Source: Luteibacter jiangsuensis
GTDB lineage: Bacteria; Pseudomonadota; Gammaproteobacteria; Xanthomonadales; Rhodanobacteraceae
Direction of reading: 5' to 3'
Length of the DNA: 64,000 bases
Assembly (NCBI RefSeq): GCF_030812295.1
Contig: NZ_JAUSSK010000003.1
Coordinates: 1-64,000 of the forward strand
In this document: positions 27,158-36,236 of the stretch, one piece after another
Position numbering within the stretch: the stretch's first letter is position 1
Layout of the letters: each line of letters opens with the position of its first letter
The notes under the pieces: generated by a model
Database searches by the model: none
Told to the model about the DNA's origin: nothing
Seen by the model: the letters and a program-made list of their open reading frames with translations, nothing else
Program-made: the position numbers and the translations under genes

Positions 27158-29068
27158 TCAGACGGCTGCATGATGGACAGTCCAGGCCGAAACCATTACC
27201 TCGTGCAGGCGCTCGGGAGAAACCGGCTTGAACAGCACCTGCGTGGTCTGCTGGTCGATGTTGCGCAGGAATTCGCCGCGGGTCTCGCCGGTGATCAGCA
27301 CCCGGGCGAACGGCGGTGGATCGCCCGGCCGACGGCGGTAGTAGCGATCGAGCAGGGCGATCACGTCCAGGCCGGTGCCTTCACGCAGGCGCAGATCGGA
27401 AATCACGATGTCGGGCGGCTGCATCCATTGGTGCACGGCTTCCATCGCCTGCTGGGCATCCTCGGCGGTCATGACCTCGCAGCCCCAGCTGCCCAACAGG
27501 TAACTGATGCCAGCGAGGATGCTGGGTTCGTCGTCGATCACCAGGACGCGCATCCCGACGATGTCCCGTGGAATGCCGGGCTCCGGCGCGGCCACCGTCG
27601 TCGCCTCGATCGTGCCGGGCTGGATCTCGGGCAGGGTGATCGAGAAAACGGTGCCCTTGCCGGGCTTGGAACGCACGGAAGCCCGCGTGCCGAGCAGGCC
27701 GGCCAGCCGCTGCACGGTGGACAGCCCCAATCCGAGTCCCCGCCGGGTACCTTCCGGGCGGCCCGCCTCGGGGCCGCTCTCCACCCGGTAGAACTCGTCG
27801 AAGATGTGTTGCAGGTGATCCGGTCCGATGCCCAGGCCGGTATCCCACACGTCCACCCGCACGCCACCGTCGAGCCGGCGCCGGGCCCCGACCAACACGC
27901 CCCCGCAGCGCGTGTAGCGCAGCGCGTTGCTCACGAGGTTGTTGAGGATGCGGGCGAGCATCGTGCGGTCGGTGCGTACCCAGAGGCCGGTGGTGCGCAC
28001 CACCAGGCGCAGGTCGTGTTGCTCGGCCACCATCCGGAAGTTCACGCTCACTTCCTCGAACACCTCGTCCAGCGGCACGTCACGGATGATGGCCGGCATC
28101 GCGCCGGTTTCCAGGCGGGAGAGGTCGAGCAGTTCGCCGAACAGGTGGTCGAGCGATTCCACGCACTCCTGAATATGCGCGATACGGTTGAGGCGCACGG
28201 GGTCGTATTCATCCACGGCGAGTCCGGACGAGAACAGGGTGAGCGCGTAAAGCGGCTGGCGCAGGTCGTGCGAAGCGGCGGCCAGGAAGCGTGCCTTGGC
28301 AACGCTGGCCGCTTCCAGGGCGGCGTTCTTCCGCGCGAGTTCCTCGGTGGCGGTGGCGATCTCACGTTCCATGCCGATCTGTGCGTGCAACAACTTCGAG
28401 GCGGCACCGTTGAAACCGCGCTGCAGGTCACCGATCTCGGTGTCGTCGGTGACCGGCACGACCACGGTCCGGTCACCCAGGCCCAGTTGGCGCACCGCGA
28501 TCGCGAGGTTGCGCAAGGGCGCACTCAACCAGCGGGCCGTCGACCAGCCGATGGCGACCGCGATCACGAGGCTGAGCGCCAGCCAGACCAGGGCGTTGTG
28601 CACGCTGGCGCGTTGCGCGGCGACGGCGTCCTCCACGCTCACGTCCACGGTGACGGAACCCACCACGCGGTGGGACGCGGGATCGAGCACCTCGCGCGCC
28701 ACGGTCAGGCCGTCGTCGTCGCTGCCGATCGAGCCGTTCACCCGGTCGGCGATGATCTCGCCGTCGCGGTCGCTGATCCGTACCCGGGATACCTGCGGCA
28801 ACTGCACGATGGATTGCGCGATGCGGCCGATCTCGCGGCGCTCGCCGGTGCGCAAGGCCTCACCGGAGACGCTCGCCGCCTGCTGCGCGATGGCATCCGC
28901 CGTGGAACGGCCCATCTCGTGAAGGGTGTCCATCTGGTGGCGCGTCAGCAAGGTGACCAGGAGGATCGCACTGATCGCGGTCGGCACGAGGGCGACGCAG
29001 GTCAGGCGCTGCACCAACGAGGTGCGGCGCCAGACCTTTTCCAGCCATGGAGCGGATACATCACGCAT
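27158..29068 (-). CDS. Hybrid sensor histidine kinase with C-terminal receiver
   Basis: A 636-residue inner-membrane sensor. Two membrane helices (about 22-42 and 160-178) bound a periplasmic sensor region of about 115 residues. A HAMP domain (about 180-235), a short coiled coil and the kinase core follow, with H-box AAASHDLRQPLYAL (His267), N-box LVSNALRYT, G1 WDTGLGIG and G2 GLGLGLSTV. The C-terminal receiver (about 510-630) has VLVIDDEPS, Asp in VISDLRLREG and Lys in VLFKPVSP. This is the type whose own receiver modulates output to a separate regulator. It is first in the presumed operon. Confidence 0.94.
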   Translation of the reverse strand: MRDVSAPWLEKVWRRTSLVQRLTCVALVPTAISAILLVTLLTRHQMDTLHEMGRSTADAIAQQAASVSGEALRTGERREIGRIAQSIVQLPQVSRVRISDRDGEIIADRVNGSIGSDDDGLTVAREVLDPASHRVVGSVTVDVSVEDAVAAQRASVHNALVWLALSLVIAVAIGWSTARWLSAPLRNLAIAVRQLGLGDRTVVVPVTDDTEIGDLQRGFNGAASKLLHAQIGMEREIATATEELARKNAALEAASVAKARFLAAASHDLRQPLYALTLFSSGLAVDEYDPVRLNRIAHIQECVESLDHLFGELLDLSRLETGAMPAIIRDVPLDEVFEEVSVNFRMVAEQHDLRLVVRTTGLWVRTDRTMLARILNNLVSNALRYTRCGGVLVGARRRLDGGVRVDVWDTGLGIGPDHLQHIFDEFYRVESGPEAGRPEGTRRGLGLGLSTVQRLAGLLGTRASVRSKPGKGTVFSITLPEIQPGTIEATTVAAPEPGIPRDIVGMRVLVIDDEPSILAGISYLLGSWGCEVMTAEDAQQAMEAVHQWMQPPDIVISDLRLREGTGLDVIALLDRYYRRRPGDPPPFARVLITGETRGEFLRNIDQQTTQVLFKPVSPERLHEVMVSAWTVHHAAV

Positions 29069-29139
29069 GCGATTCCCCAGGCGCCGCCCGTCCTCGGCGG
29101 CGCGAGACTACAGCCTAGCGCAGATCGCGCGGTGCGGCG

Positions 29140-29844
29140 TCAGCCCTTCCGGCCTAGCCGGGCGCGTACCGTCTTCACGAGCAGGGGGAGGATCGTGAGC
29201 AGCGTGAAGGCGGCCAGGGGTAGCAGGATCCTGGTATTCAGGAAACTGGCGGCGGTCACCGGCGCGCCGCTGCCGAAAGTCTCGCCCAGACCGGCCCCGA
29301 CCGAGCTTTCCACGAACAGCGATACCGTCCCGCCCAGCCAGGTCGCGCCCACGAACAGCCACAGCGGGCAACGAAGCCAGGCCAGTGCCACGGTCATGGC
29401 GCCGAGCGGGACGACGGGAATGAAGCGCAGGGCGAGCGTGTAGGTGACAGGGTGGGCGGCGAAGCCGTCGCGCAGGCGTCTTGCCAACGGCGGCGGCTCG
29501 CGCCGGCCGGTGCCGAACGCATAACGGCTGGCGAGATAGAGCACCAGCGAGCCGAGGACCAGCGCCACCGAGGACAAGGCGGTGCCCTCCACGGCGCCGA
29601 ACAGCAAGCCTCCCGCCAGTACGATCACGATCGTGCCGGGCACGCCGGTGGCGATGGCGAGGGTCAGTATGCCGGCGTAGGCAAGACGGGACGTGAGCGG
29701 ATGCGCCGCGATCGTCGCGCGCAGCAGTCCTTCTTCCGCGAGCAGGTGGTGGGGATCGAAGCGGTCCAGCACGCCGCTGGCGAGCAGGGCCGCTCCCGCG
29801 ATCAGCAGCAGGCACAGCGGTAGCGCGGCGCGCCAACGCTTCAC
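29140..29844 (-). CDS. VTT-domain (TVP38/TMEM64-type) membrane protein
   Basis: A 234-residue inner-membrane protein with an N-terminal helix (residues 8-24) and a VTT core: ATGVPGTIVIVLAGGLLFGAVEGTALSS, then TYTLALRFIPVVPLGAMTVALAW and a C-terminal helix ending in a basic tail. The GTG at 29844 is taken as start because MKRW... gives a normal anchor; the ribosome site is weak. It follows the nucleoside deaminase by 16 bases. Confidence 0.8.
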   Translation of the reverse strand: MKRWRAALPLCLLLIAGAALLASGVLDRFDPHHLLAEEGLLRATIAAHPLTSRLAYAGILTLAIATGVPGTIVIVLAGGLLFGAVEGTALSSVALVLGSLVLYLASRYAFGTGRREPPPLARRLRDGFAAHPVTYTLALRFIPVVPLGAMTVALAWLRCPLWLFVGATWLGGTVSLFVESSVGAGLGETFGSGAPVTAASFLNTRILLPLAAFTLLTILPLLVKTVRARLGRKG

Positions 29845-29860
29845 CGGATGCGGCTCGGGA

Positions 29861-30418
29861 TCAATATGCGGCGCCCGATTCGCCGTAACGGCGCAGCACC
29901 TCGCGTGCGTCGTCGCGGCGGATATCGCGGCGTACGGCGATGCCGCGCCGCTCGAGTTCGCCGATCCAGTCGGACGGCAGCGGGCCCTCGTCGAAGGGCG
30001 TGAGCTCCTCGACGTCCTCGGCACGGGCGCCGATCAGCAATGCGTCGACGCCAGCCCATACGGTGGCCCCGTAGCACTGACAGCACGGCTGCGAACTGCT
30101 CGCGAGCACGAAGCGTCCACCGTCCTCGTTGAGCCGGAAACGTTGCAGGCGTTGCTGCGCGGTCATGTACGCCATCATCTCGGCATGGGCGACCGAACAG
30201 GCGTGGGGTACCACCCGGTTCACGCCCACGGCGACGATGCGGTCGCTACCGTCGAACACGGCGGCGCCGAACGGCCCGCCGGTGGCCAGATCGACGTTGC
30301 GCGCGGATAGTTCGATGGCGAGGCCGACCTTGGCCTCGTCGCCTGGATAGGCAAGCGATGTATCCACCGCCTCGTGCACCCAGGCAGGCAGGGTGAGGTG
30401 AACCTGCGCGTACAACAT
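29861..30418 (-). CDS. Nucleoside deaminase (CDA fold)
   Basis: A 185-residue zinc-dependent deaminase of the cytidine/guanine/tRNA-adenosine deaminase superfamily. The zinc ligands appear as HAEMM (about residue 78) and PCCQC (about residue 110), and GGPFGAAVFD marks the substrate strand. It could act on guanine, a modified base or a pterin-like compound; the extended C-terminus (SDWIGELERRGIAV) is closer to the guanine-deaminase-like group than to TadA. Its ATG shares one base with the glnS stop (TGATG). Confidence 0.82.
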   Translation of the reverse strand: MLYAQVHLTLPAWVHEAVDTSLAYPGDEAKVGLAIELSARNVDLATGGPFGAAVFDGSDRIVAVGVNRVVPHACSVAHAEMMAYMTAQQRLQRFRLNEDGGRFVLASSSQPCCQCYGATVWAGVDALLIGARAEDVEELTPFDEGPLPSDWIGELERRGIAVRRDIRRDDAREVLRRYGESGAAY

Positions 30419-32145
30419 CAGCCTTGCTTCGCCCAGGAATCGCGCAGGGTCACCACCCGGTTGAAGACCGGGGAGGCATGGGTATGGTCGTGCATGTCGG
30501 CGACGAAGTAGCCCAGGCGCTCGAACTGCACGCGGTCCTCTCGGTCGGCACCCGCCGCCGCGGGCTCGACGTAGCCGTGGACGATACGGCGCGAGTTCGG
30601 GTTGAGGTGATCCTTGTACGTCTTGCCGTCGCTGTCGTCGTCCGGATCGGTGACGTCGAACAGGCGGTCGTAGAGGCGCACCACGGCCGGCACGGCGTCA
30701 CGTGCGCTCACCCAGTGGATGGTGCCCTTCACCTTGCGGTCGGCGCCGGGCATGCCGCTGCGCGTGTCCAGGTCGAGCGCGCAGCGCAATTCGACGATGT
30801 CGCCCGCGGCGTCCTTGATCACCTCGTCGCAGCGCACGATGCCGACGCCGCGCAGGCGCACTTCGCCATCCGGCTTCAGGCGGTGGAATCCCTTCGGCGG
30901 CACTTCGGCGAAGTCCTCGCGCTCGATCCAGAGTTCGCGCGAGAAGGGCACGCTGCGCGTGCCGAACGACTCGTCCTTCGGATGGTTGGGGAAGGTGAGC
31001 GATTCGGCGTGTGCTTCGTCGAGGTTGGTGATGACGAGTCTCACCGGATCGATCACGGCGAGCCGGCGCGGCGCCGTGCCGTCGAGATCGTCGCGCACGG
31101 CGCCTTCGAGCACGCTCATGTCGATGGTGCTGTTCTGCTTGCTGACGCCGATGCGTTCCCAGAACAGGCGGATGCCGGCGGCGGTGAAGCCGCGACGGCG
31201 CACGCCCGCAATGGTAGGCATGCGCGGATCGTCCCAGCCGTCGACCAGGTTCTCCGACACCAGGGTGATCAGCTTGCGCTTGCTCATCACCGTGTAGTTG
31301 AGGTTGCCGCGCGAGAACTCGATCTGGCGTGGCTTGCTCGGCGCCGTGGGCAGGCCCGCCTCGACCAGCGGTTCCCAGAGCTCCGGATCGTTGGCGAGGT
31401 CCACCTTGTCGACGCACCAGTCGTACAGCGGCCGGTGATCCTCGAACTCCAGGGTGCACAGCGAATGCGTGATGCCTTCCAGCGCATCGGACAACGAATG
31501 CGCGAAATCGTACATGGGGTAGATCGGCCATGCGTCGCCGGTGTTCTGGTGGCGCACCTTGCGGACGCGATACAGCGCCGGGTCGCGCAGGTTGATGTTG
31601 CCCGAGGCCATGTCGATCTTCGCGCGCAGGGTCTTGCTGCCGTCGGCGAACTCGCCCGCGCGCATGCGCTGGAAGAGGTCGAGATTCTCCTCGATCGACC
31701 GGTCACGGTAAGGCGAGTTCCGCCCCGGCTCCGTGAGCGTGCCGCGGTACTCGCGCACTTCCTCGGCGCTCAGGTCGTCCACGTAGGCGACGCCGAGGCG
31801 GATCAGCTTCAGTGCGGAGCGATAGAACACCTCGAAGTAATCCGAGGCATGACGCAGTTCGGCCCATTCGAAGCCAAGCCATTTCACATCGCGCTGGATC
31901 GCTTCGACGTACTCGACGTCTTCCTTCGACGGATTGGTGTCGTCGAAGCGCAGGTTACAGGTACCCGTGAATTCGCCGGCCAACCCGAAGTTCAGGCAGA
32001 TCGACTTGGCATGGCCCAGATGCAGGTAGCCGTTCGGTTCGGGCGGGAACCGTGTATGGATAACCGCGTGCTTGCCTGAGGCCAGGTCGTCGCGGACGAT
32101 CTGGCGGATGAAGTGCTGCTGCAGGACGGGTGTTTCGGTCGACAT
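30418..32145 (-). CDS. glnS: Glutaminyl-tRNA synthetase
   Basis: A 575-residue class I synthetase charging tRNA-Gln. HIGH motif in [15 protein letters not shown], the MSKRKL form of KMSKS at about residue 290, and the two beta-barrel anticodon-binding domains at the C-terminus ([25 protein letters not shown]). RLYDRLF and the final [11 protein letters not shown] are family hallmarks. The length is normal. Confidence 0.98.
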   Translation of the reverse strand: MSTETPVLQQHFIRQIVRDDLASGKHAVIHTRFPPEPNGYLHLGHAKSICLNFGLAGEFTGTCNLRFDDTNPSKEDVEYVEAIQRDVKWLGFEWAELRHASDYFEVFYRSALKLIRLGVAYVDDLSAEEVREYRGTLTEPGRNSPYRDRSIEENLDLFQRMRAGEFADGSKTLRAKIDMASGNINLRDPALYRVRKVRHQNTGDAWPIYPMYDFAHSLSDALEGITHSLCTLEFEDHRPLYDWCVDKVDLANDPELWEPLVEAGLPTAPSKPRQIEFSRGNLNYTVMSKRKLITLVSENLVDGWDDPRMPTIAGVRRRGFTAAGIRLFWERIGVSKQNSTIDMSVLEGAVRDDLDGTAPRRLAVIDPVRLVITNLDEAHAESLTFPNHPKDESFGTRSVPFSRELWIEREDFAEVPPKGFHRLKPDGEVRLRGVGIVRCDEVIKDAAGDIVELRCALDLDTRSGMPGADRKVKGTIHWVSARDAVPAVVRLYDRLFDVTDPDDDSDGKTYKDHLNPNSRRIVHGYVEPAAAGADREDRVQFERLGYFVADMHDHTHASPVFNRVVTLRDSWAKQG

Positions 32146-32246
32146 CGCGAGGGACTCGGAGGCTGGGGCGCGGCAAACGTCCGAGTTTACCTTTCTTGCG
32201 TGCCGGGCGCTTGCCGTGGACTCGGTCGGCGGGGTAGCTTGGAACC

Positions 32247-32516
32247 ATGCGCATCGCCTACCACGCCGAATCCCTCATCGACGCCCATCTGGTGAAGGAC
32301 GCGCTCGAACGGGCGGAGATTCCGGCATTCATCGCGGGCGAGTTCCTCACTGGCGCCGTGGGCCAGCTTCCGGCCCGCGATTTCCTCGCGGTCATGGTTC
32401 CCGAAGCCGCCGCCGAGGCGGCCGAAGGCATCGTCCGGGCGATCGACGCCCAGTTGGCGGAGGCGCGTGCCGCGGCTGCCGACGACGACTTCGGTGCGGT
32501 TACCCTTCCCGCCTGA
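32247..32516 (+). CDS. DUF2007 putative signal-transducing protein
   Basis: An 89-residue cytoplasmic protein matching the DUF2007 pattern: [21 protein letters not shown], a central [20 protein letters not shown] and [14 protein letters not shown]. The fold is a small ferredoxin-like domain. Function is not established. It starts 101 bases from the divergent glnS and precedes apt. Confidence 0.85.
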   Translation: MRIAYHAESLIDAHLVKDALERAEIPAFIAGEFLTGAVGQLPARDFLAVMVPEAAAEAAEGIVRAIDAQLAEARAAAADDDFGAVTLPA

Positions 32517-32544
32517 GCCCTTCGCGCCACCCTCCAGGATTCCC

Positions 32545-33063
32545 ATGCAGGCCATTTTCGATCTCGTCCGCGACGTGCCGGACTTCCCGCGTCCGGGCAT
32601 CATGTTCAAGGACATCACGCCCCTCCTTGCCGACGCCGCCGCATTCGGCGCCTGCATCGACGCCTTGTGCGAACCATGGCGCGGGCAGGGCATCGGCGCC
32701 GTTTGCGGTATCGAGTCCCGTGGTTTCATCTTCGGCGCGGCCATGGCCCGGGCGCTTGGCGCGGGTTTCGTTCCGCTGCGCAAGTCCGGCAAGCTGCCAC
32801 CGCCGGTCGTGGGCGTGGATTATGGCCTCGAGTATGGGATGGACCGGCTGGAGATCGGCTCGCAGGCGCTTGCGCCGGGCGAGCGGGTGGTCGTGGTGGA
32901 CGACGTCCTCGCCACCGGCGGCACCTTGGAGGCGGGACGCCGTCTCGTGGAACGGCTGGGTGCCGAGGTGATCGGTGCCAGCGTGGTGATCGAACTCGGC
33001 GGCCTGAACGGCCGGTCCAGGTGGCCCCTGCCGTTGCCGTTGCAGGCGTTGATCACGTACTGA
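32545..33063 (+). CDS. apt: Adenine phosphoribosyltransferase
   Basis: A 172-residue type I PRTase that salvages adenine to AMP using PRPP. The N-terminal adenine-binding strand VRDVPDFPRPGIMFKDITPLL and the PRPP loop VVVVDDVLATGGTLEAG are intact. The ATG at 32545 is 28 bases past the DUF2007 gene; an upstream extension is not conserved. Confidence 0.97.
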   Translation: MQAIFDLVRDVPDFPRPGIMFKDITPLLADAAAFGACIDALCEPWRGQGIGAVCGIESRGFIFGAAMARALGAGFVPLRKSGKLPPPVVGVDYGLEYGMDRLEIGSQALAPGERVVVVDDVLATGGTLEAGRRLVERLGAEVIGASVVIELGGLNGRSRWPLPLPLQALITY

Positions 33064-33075
33064 TCGGCAGCCCCG

Positions 33076-33669
33076 TCAGCGTGCTTCGTGGATGTCTTCC
33101 ACCAGCACGATCTCGCAGCCACCCGCGCCGGTGTCCTCGCGGGTGAGCGAGGTGTTCCAGTGCCAGCCGTCGTCGCGCTTCACGTCGACGAGGAAGCCCT
33201 CGAACTGGATCAACTCGCCGGGACGCACATCGCGTAATTCGCGCGCGATGGTGTCGTTGGCGGGGATCATGTGCATGTTCGCGCTGGAATCCTCGATTTC
33301 GTGGCGCGGGATCGGATAGTTGTCCGTGTACCAGTAGTAGAAGCGGTTCGACTGCGAGATGCGGATACGGTCCAGCACCGAGCTGTCGGACATACGTCCC
33401 CAGCCCATGGCCAGGTCGGTGGGCGCGATCGGCGAGAGGTCGTCGAGCTGGTAGTCCTCGCGCGAAAGCACACGGCCGGTCATGGCGAAGGTCGCCCGGG
33501 GCTTCAGCGTGAAGTGCCCGCGCGTCAACGTGACGCCGGCTCCGAGGTCTTCCTGGCTGGGTACGCCGTCGACCAGCACCCCGGGCGCGTTATGTACCGG
33601 ACGATGTTGCCACCAGGAATACGCACCCCAGCCGCAAAGCAGGAGCAGGACGACAAGCCATACGCGCAT
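33076..33669 (-). CDS. Hypothetical exported or membrane-anchored protein
   Basis: A 197-residue protein with one N-terminal hydrophobic segment (VWLVVLLLLCGWGAYSWW) that may be an uncleaved anchor. The rest is periplasmic: GVTLTRGHFTLKPRATFAMTGRVLSREDY, LAMGWGRMSDSSVL, YYWYTDNYPIPRHEI and LVDVKRDDGWHWNTSLTREDTGAGGCEIVLVEDI (in part). No family is recognised. It lies between apt (convergent) and oxyR (same strand). Confidence 0.75.
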   Translation of the reverse strand: MRVWLVVLLLLCGWGAYSWWQHRPVHNAPGVLVDGVPSQEDLGAGVTLTRGHFTLKPRATFAMTGRVLSREDYQLDDLSPIAPTDLAMGWGRMSDSSVLDRIRISQSNRFYYWYTDNYPIPRHEIEDSSANMHMIPANDTIARELRDVRPGELIQFEGFLVDVKRDDGWHWNTSLTREDTGAGGCEIVLVEDIHEAR

Positions 33670-33681
33670 GCAACGGGACCG

Positions 33682-34641
33682 TCAGGGGGATGGTGTGGCA
33701 ACGGCTGGCGCGCCGTCCGGTTGACCCGTTGCGAAGCCATGGGTGTTGAACAGTTCGGCCGGCACGTCGCGGATGATTGCCGCCAGCGCCTCGAAGAAGG
33801 GGGTCATGGCCGAACTTTTCCGCCACAGCATCGCGATGCGGCGGCTCGGTGCGGGGGCTTCGAATTCGATCAGGCTCACGTTCGGCGACTGCGCGACCGG
33901 TGGCTTCACCGCCAGGGCGGGGAGCAGGGTGATGCCGACGTTGGCCGAGACCATCTGGCGCAACGTCTCCAGGCTGGTGGCGCGAAAACCCGATTTCTCG
34001 CCCGCGCCGGCCAGGTGGCAGACCTCCAGCGCCTGGTCGCGGAGGCAATGCCCGTCCTCCAGCAACAGGAGGTTCTGCTCGGCGAGATCGTCCATGCGCA
34101 GCGAGGCGCATGACGCCAGTTCGTGGCCGCTGGGGACCGCGAGCACGAACGGCTCCTCGAAAAGGAATTCCACGTGCAGCGAATCGTCGTGGACGGGCAG
34201 GGCGAGGATGCCGGCGTCGAGGGTGCCTTCGCGCAACATGTGCAGCACTTGTTCCGTTTTCTCCTCGCGCAGCAACAACTCCAGGCGCGGGAAACGCGTC
34301 CGCAGGTGGGGGACGACGTGAGGCAGCAGGTAGGGCCCGAGGGTGGGGAAGATGCCCAGGCGAATGGTTCCGGATTCCGGGTCGCGGGTGCGCTGGGCGA
34401 TCGACTTGATCTCATCGATCTGTGAGAGCACGCCCCGCGCCCTGCGCGCGATTTCACGTCCCGTTTCCGTCAGCAGGACTTTACGCGGGGTACGTTCCAC
34501 CAGCGCAACGCCCAGTTCGTCCTCGAGCTTGCGGATCTGGGTCGACAACGTGGGCTGGCTGACGAAGCTGGCTTCAGCCGCGCGACCAAAATGACGGTAT
34601 TCCGCCAGGGCGACGAGGTAAGACAAGTCACGCAGGTTCAT
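33682..34641 (-). CDS. oxyR: Peroxide-sensing LysR regulator OxyR
   Basis: A 319-residue LysR-type activator that senses hydrogen peroxide by a disulfide. The winged helix-turn-helix is MNLRDLSYLVALAEYRHFGR ... VSQPTLSTQIRKLE, and the redox pair Cys199 (GHCLRDQ) and Cys208 (EVCHL) falls at exactly the numbering of the Escherichia protein. It is divergent from ahpC with a candidate OxyR site between them. Confidence 0.97.
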   Translation of the reverse strand: MNLRDLSYLVALAEYRHFGRAAEASFVSQPTLSTQIRKLEDELGVALVERTPRKVLLTETGREIARRARGVLSQIDEIKSIAQRTRDPESGTIRLGIFPTLGPYLLPHVVPHLRTRFPRLELLLREEKTEQVLHMLREGTLDAGILALPVHDDSLHVEFLFEEPFVLAVPSGHELASCASLRMDDLAEQNLLLLEDGHCLRDQALEVCHLAGAGEKSGFRATSLETLRQMVSANVGITLLPALAVKPPVAQSPNVSLIEFEAPAPSRRIAMLWRKSSAMTPFFEALAAIIRDVPAELFNTHGFATGQPDGAPAVATPSP

Positions 34642-34665
34642 GGCGACGGACCCAGGGTGTTCGCA

Positions 34666-34702
34666 ATAGTCTTAGCCTATCACATTGATGCCTACAATCG
34701 AT
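34666..34702. promoter_or_regulatory. Candidate OxyR operator between oxyR and ahpC
   Basis: ATAG (34666-34669), seven bases, CTAT (34677-34680), seven bases, ATGC (34688-34691), seven bases, CGAT (34699-34702). This matches the four quarter-sites of the OxyR consensus at the right spacing; the first two are perfect and the last two partly degenerate. It lies 25 bases from the oxyR start, where autoregulation and ahpC activation would both be served. Confidence 0.75.
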
Positions 34703-34795
34703 TTGGAATATGTGTGGCAGGCCGCTAAGCTTGCCTTTCAGTCGCGTCACCAAGCGCGCGAAGAGTTCACCCAACCCTCAATGGAGAGTCGAAAG

Positions 34796-35344
34796 ATGCT
34801 GAGCATTGGCGATAAGTTCCCCCAGTTCAACCTCAAGGCCGTGGCCGGCGGCCCGCTCGCCAACAAGATCGAGGACGCGTTCGTCGACGTGACGGACAAG
34901 TCTTACGAGGGCAAGTGGAAGCTGGTCTTCTCTTACCCGAAGGACTTCACCTTCGTCTGCCCGACCGAGATCAAGGGTTTCAGCGACCTGAACGAGAAGT
35001 TCGCCGACCGTGACTGCCAGATCCTGGCCGTGTCGACCGACTCCGAGTTCGTCCACCGCGCCTGGCGCATGGATCACGCCGACCTGAAGGACCTCTCGTT
35101 CCCGATGCTGGCGGACATCAAGAAGGAGCTGTGCGCGGCCCTGGGTATCCTGACCGACGAAGGCGTCGCCCAGCGTGCGACCTTCCTGGTCGACCCGAAC
35201 AACGAGATCCAGTTCGTCTACGTGACGGCTGGCTCGGTTGGCCGCAATCCGGACGAAGTGCTGCGCGTCCTCGACGCCCTGCAGACGGATGAGCTGTGCG
35301 CCTGCAACTGGAAGGCTGGCGACGAGACCCTGAAGGTCGCCTAA
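34796..35344 (+). CDS. ahpC: Peroxiredoxin AhpC
   Basis: A 182-residue typical 2-Cys peroxiredoxin that reduces hydrogen peroxide and organic peroxides. The peroxidatic Cys55 lies in DFTFVCPTEI, and the resolving Cys is at 168 or 170 in DELCACNW, an unusual doubled Cys-Ala-Cys. The ATG at 34796 has GGAGA upstream. The expected reductase gene ahpF is absent here; an AhpD-like protein follows instead. Confidence 0.97.
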   Translation: MLSIGDKFPQFNLKAVAGGPLANKIEDAFVDVTDKSYEGKWKLVFSYPKDFTFVCPTEIKGFSDLNEKFADRDCQILAVSTDSEFVHRAWRMDHADLKDLSFPMLADIKKELCAALGILTDEGVAQRATFLVDPNNEIQFVYVTAGSVGRNPDEVLRVLDALQTDELCACNWKAGDETLKVA

Positions 35345-35408
35345 GCCCTGGCGGTCGTAAGTCCCGCGCCGCTATGTCCCCCTCCCCCCGCGGCGCGGGC
35401 AGCCCCCG

Positions 35409-35441
35409 GAGGCGGTGAAGTCATCTTCACCGCCTCTTTTT
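35409..35441 (+). terminator. Intrinsic terminator after ahpC
   Basis: GAGGCGGTGAAG (35409-35420) pairs perfectly over 12 bp with CTTCACCGCCTC (35425-35436) around TCAT, then TTTTT. It separates ahpC from the AhpD-like gene and may be partly read through. Confidence 0.92.
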
Positions 35442-35535
35442 CCAGACACGCCTTCTCGCGTGTTCCGCGTGAACCGGTGCCTTGGGCGCCGAGCCATTCC
35501 GCGCCCCTTTCCCTCATCAAGACACAGGTGCATCC

Positions 35536-36078
35536 ATGAGCGTCGCCGATCTGCGCAGCAAGCTTCCCGAATACGCCAAGGACCTCAAGCTCAACCTCGA
35601 CTCCGTGTTGAGCGAAGCGGGCGCCCCCGGCCTCAACCTGGCCCAGATCTCGATGGTCGCCCTGGGTTCGGCCTACGCCGCCCGTTACAAGCCGCTGACC
35701 GAGGCGATCGCCGCCTTCGCCGCCGAGCATGCGTCGGCCGAACAGCTGACCGCCGCCAAGGGTTCGGTCGCGATCATGGGCATGAACAACATCTATTACC
35801 GCTTCCAGCACCTGGTCAGCCACCCGGAATACGCCACGATCCCGGCGAAGCTCCGCATGAACGTGATCGGTGCCTACAAGGGCGACGCGAAGAACGACTT
35901 CGAGCTCGTCTCGTTGGCCGTCTCCGCCGTCAATGGCTGCGGCATGTGCATCGACTCCCACGACAAGGTACTGCGCGATGGCGGCATCAGCGTGCAGGCG
36001 ATCCAGAGTGCCGTGCGTATCGCTTCGGTGATCCATGCCGTGGCCGTGGTGCTCGAGCAGGCTGACGCGGCGGGCTGA
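35536..36078 (+). CDS. ahpD: AhpD-like alkylhydroperoxidase (CMD family)
   Basis: A 180-residue carboxymuconolactone decarboxylase-fold protein of the AhpD type. The catalytic set Cys135-x2-Cys138-x3-His142 (NGCGMCIDSHDK) is intact, and KLRMNVIGAYKGD resembles the mycobacterial enzyme. In mycobacteria AhpD passes electrons to AhpC; directly downstream of ahpC, the same role as a replacement for AhpF is likely. The ATG at 35536 fits the family start. Confidence 0.9.
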   Translation: MSVADLRSKLPEYAKDLKLNLDSVLSEAGAPGLNLAQISMVALGSAYAARYKPLTEAIAAFAAEHASAEQLTAAKGSVAIMGMNNIYYRFQHLVSHPEYATIPAKLRMNVIGAYKGDAKNDFELVSLAVSAVNGCGMCIDSHDKVLRDGGISVQAIQSAVRIASVIHAVAVVLEQADAAG

Positions 36079-36137
36079 TTACCCGCCGTTCCACAACTCG
36101 CCCGAGATGAGGGCGGCCCCGGACAGGACCGCGTCCG

Positions 36138-36160
36138 GTGGGGGCCGACCCTGTCGGTGA
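36138..36160 (+). repeat. Degenerate single REP-like unit
   Basis: GTGGGGGCCGACCCTGTCGG followed by TGA matches the GTGGGAGCCGAC...GTCGGCGAT unit with two changes. It lies in the gap between the AhpD-like gene and the DUF1428 gene, with no inverted partner. Confidence 0.6.
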
Positions 36161-36236
36161 AGGGCCGCGTCTTAACGCGGCCTTTCTCCATTCTGGAGGA
36201 CTCTCCCCGCACATCCACACGCGGGGAGGGGTTCCA

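Noticed and set aside
27170-29443. 757-residue open frame on the plus strand opposite the hybrid kinase
   Set aside because: The minus strand encodes a complete kinase with every motif. The plus frame has a His/Gln/Arg-rich shadow composition and no domain.
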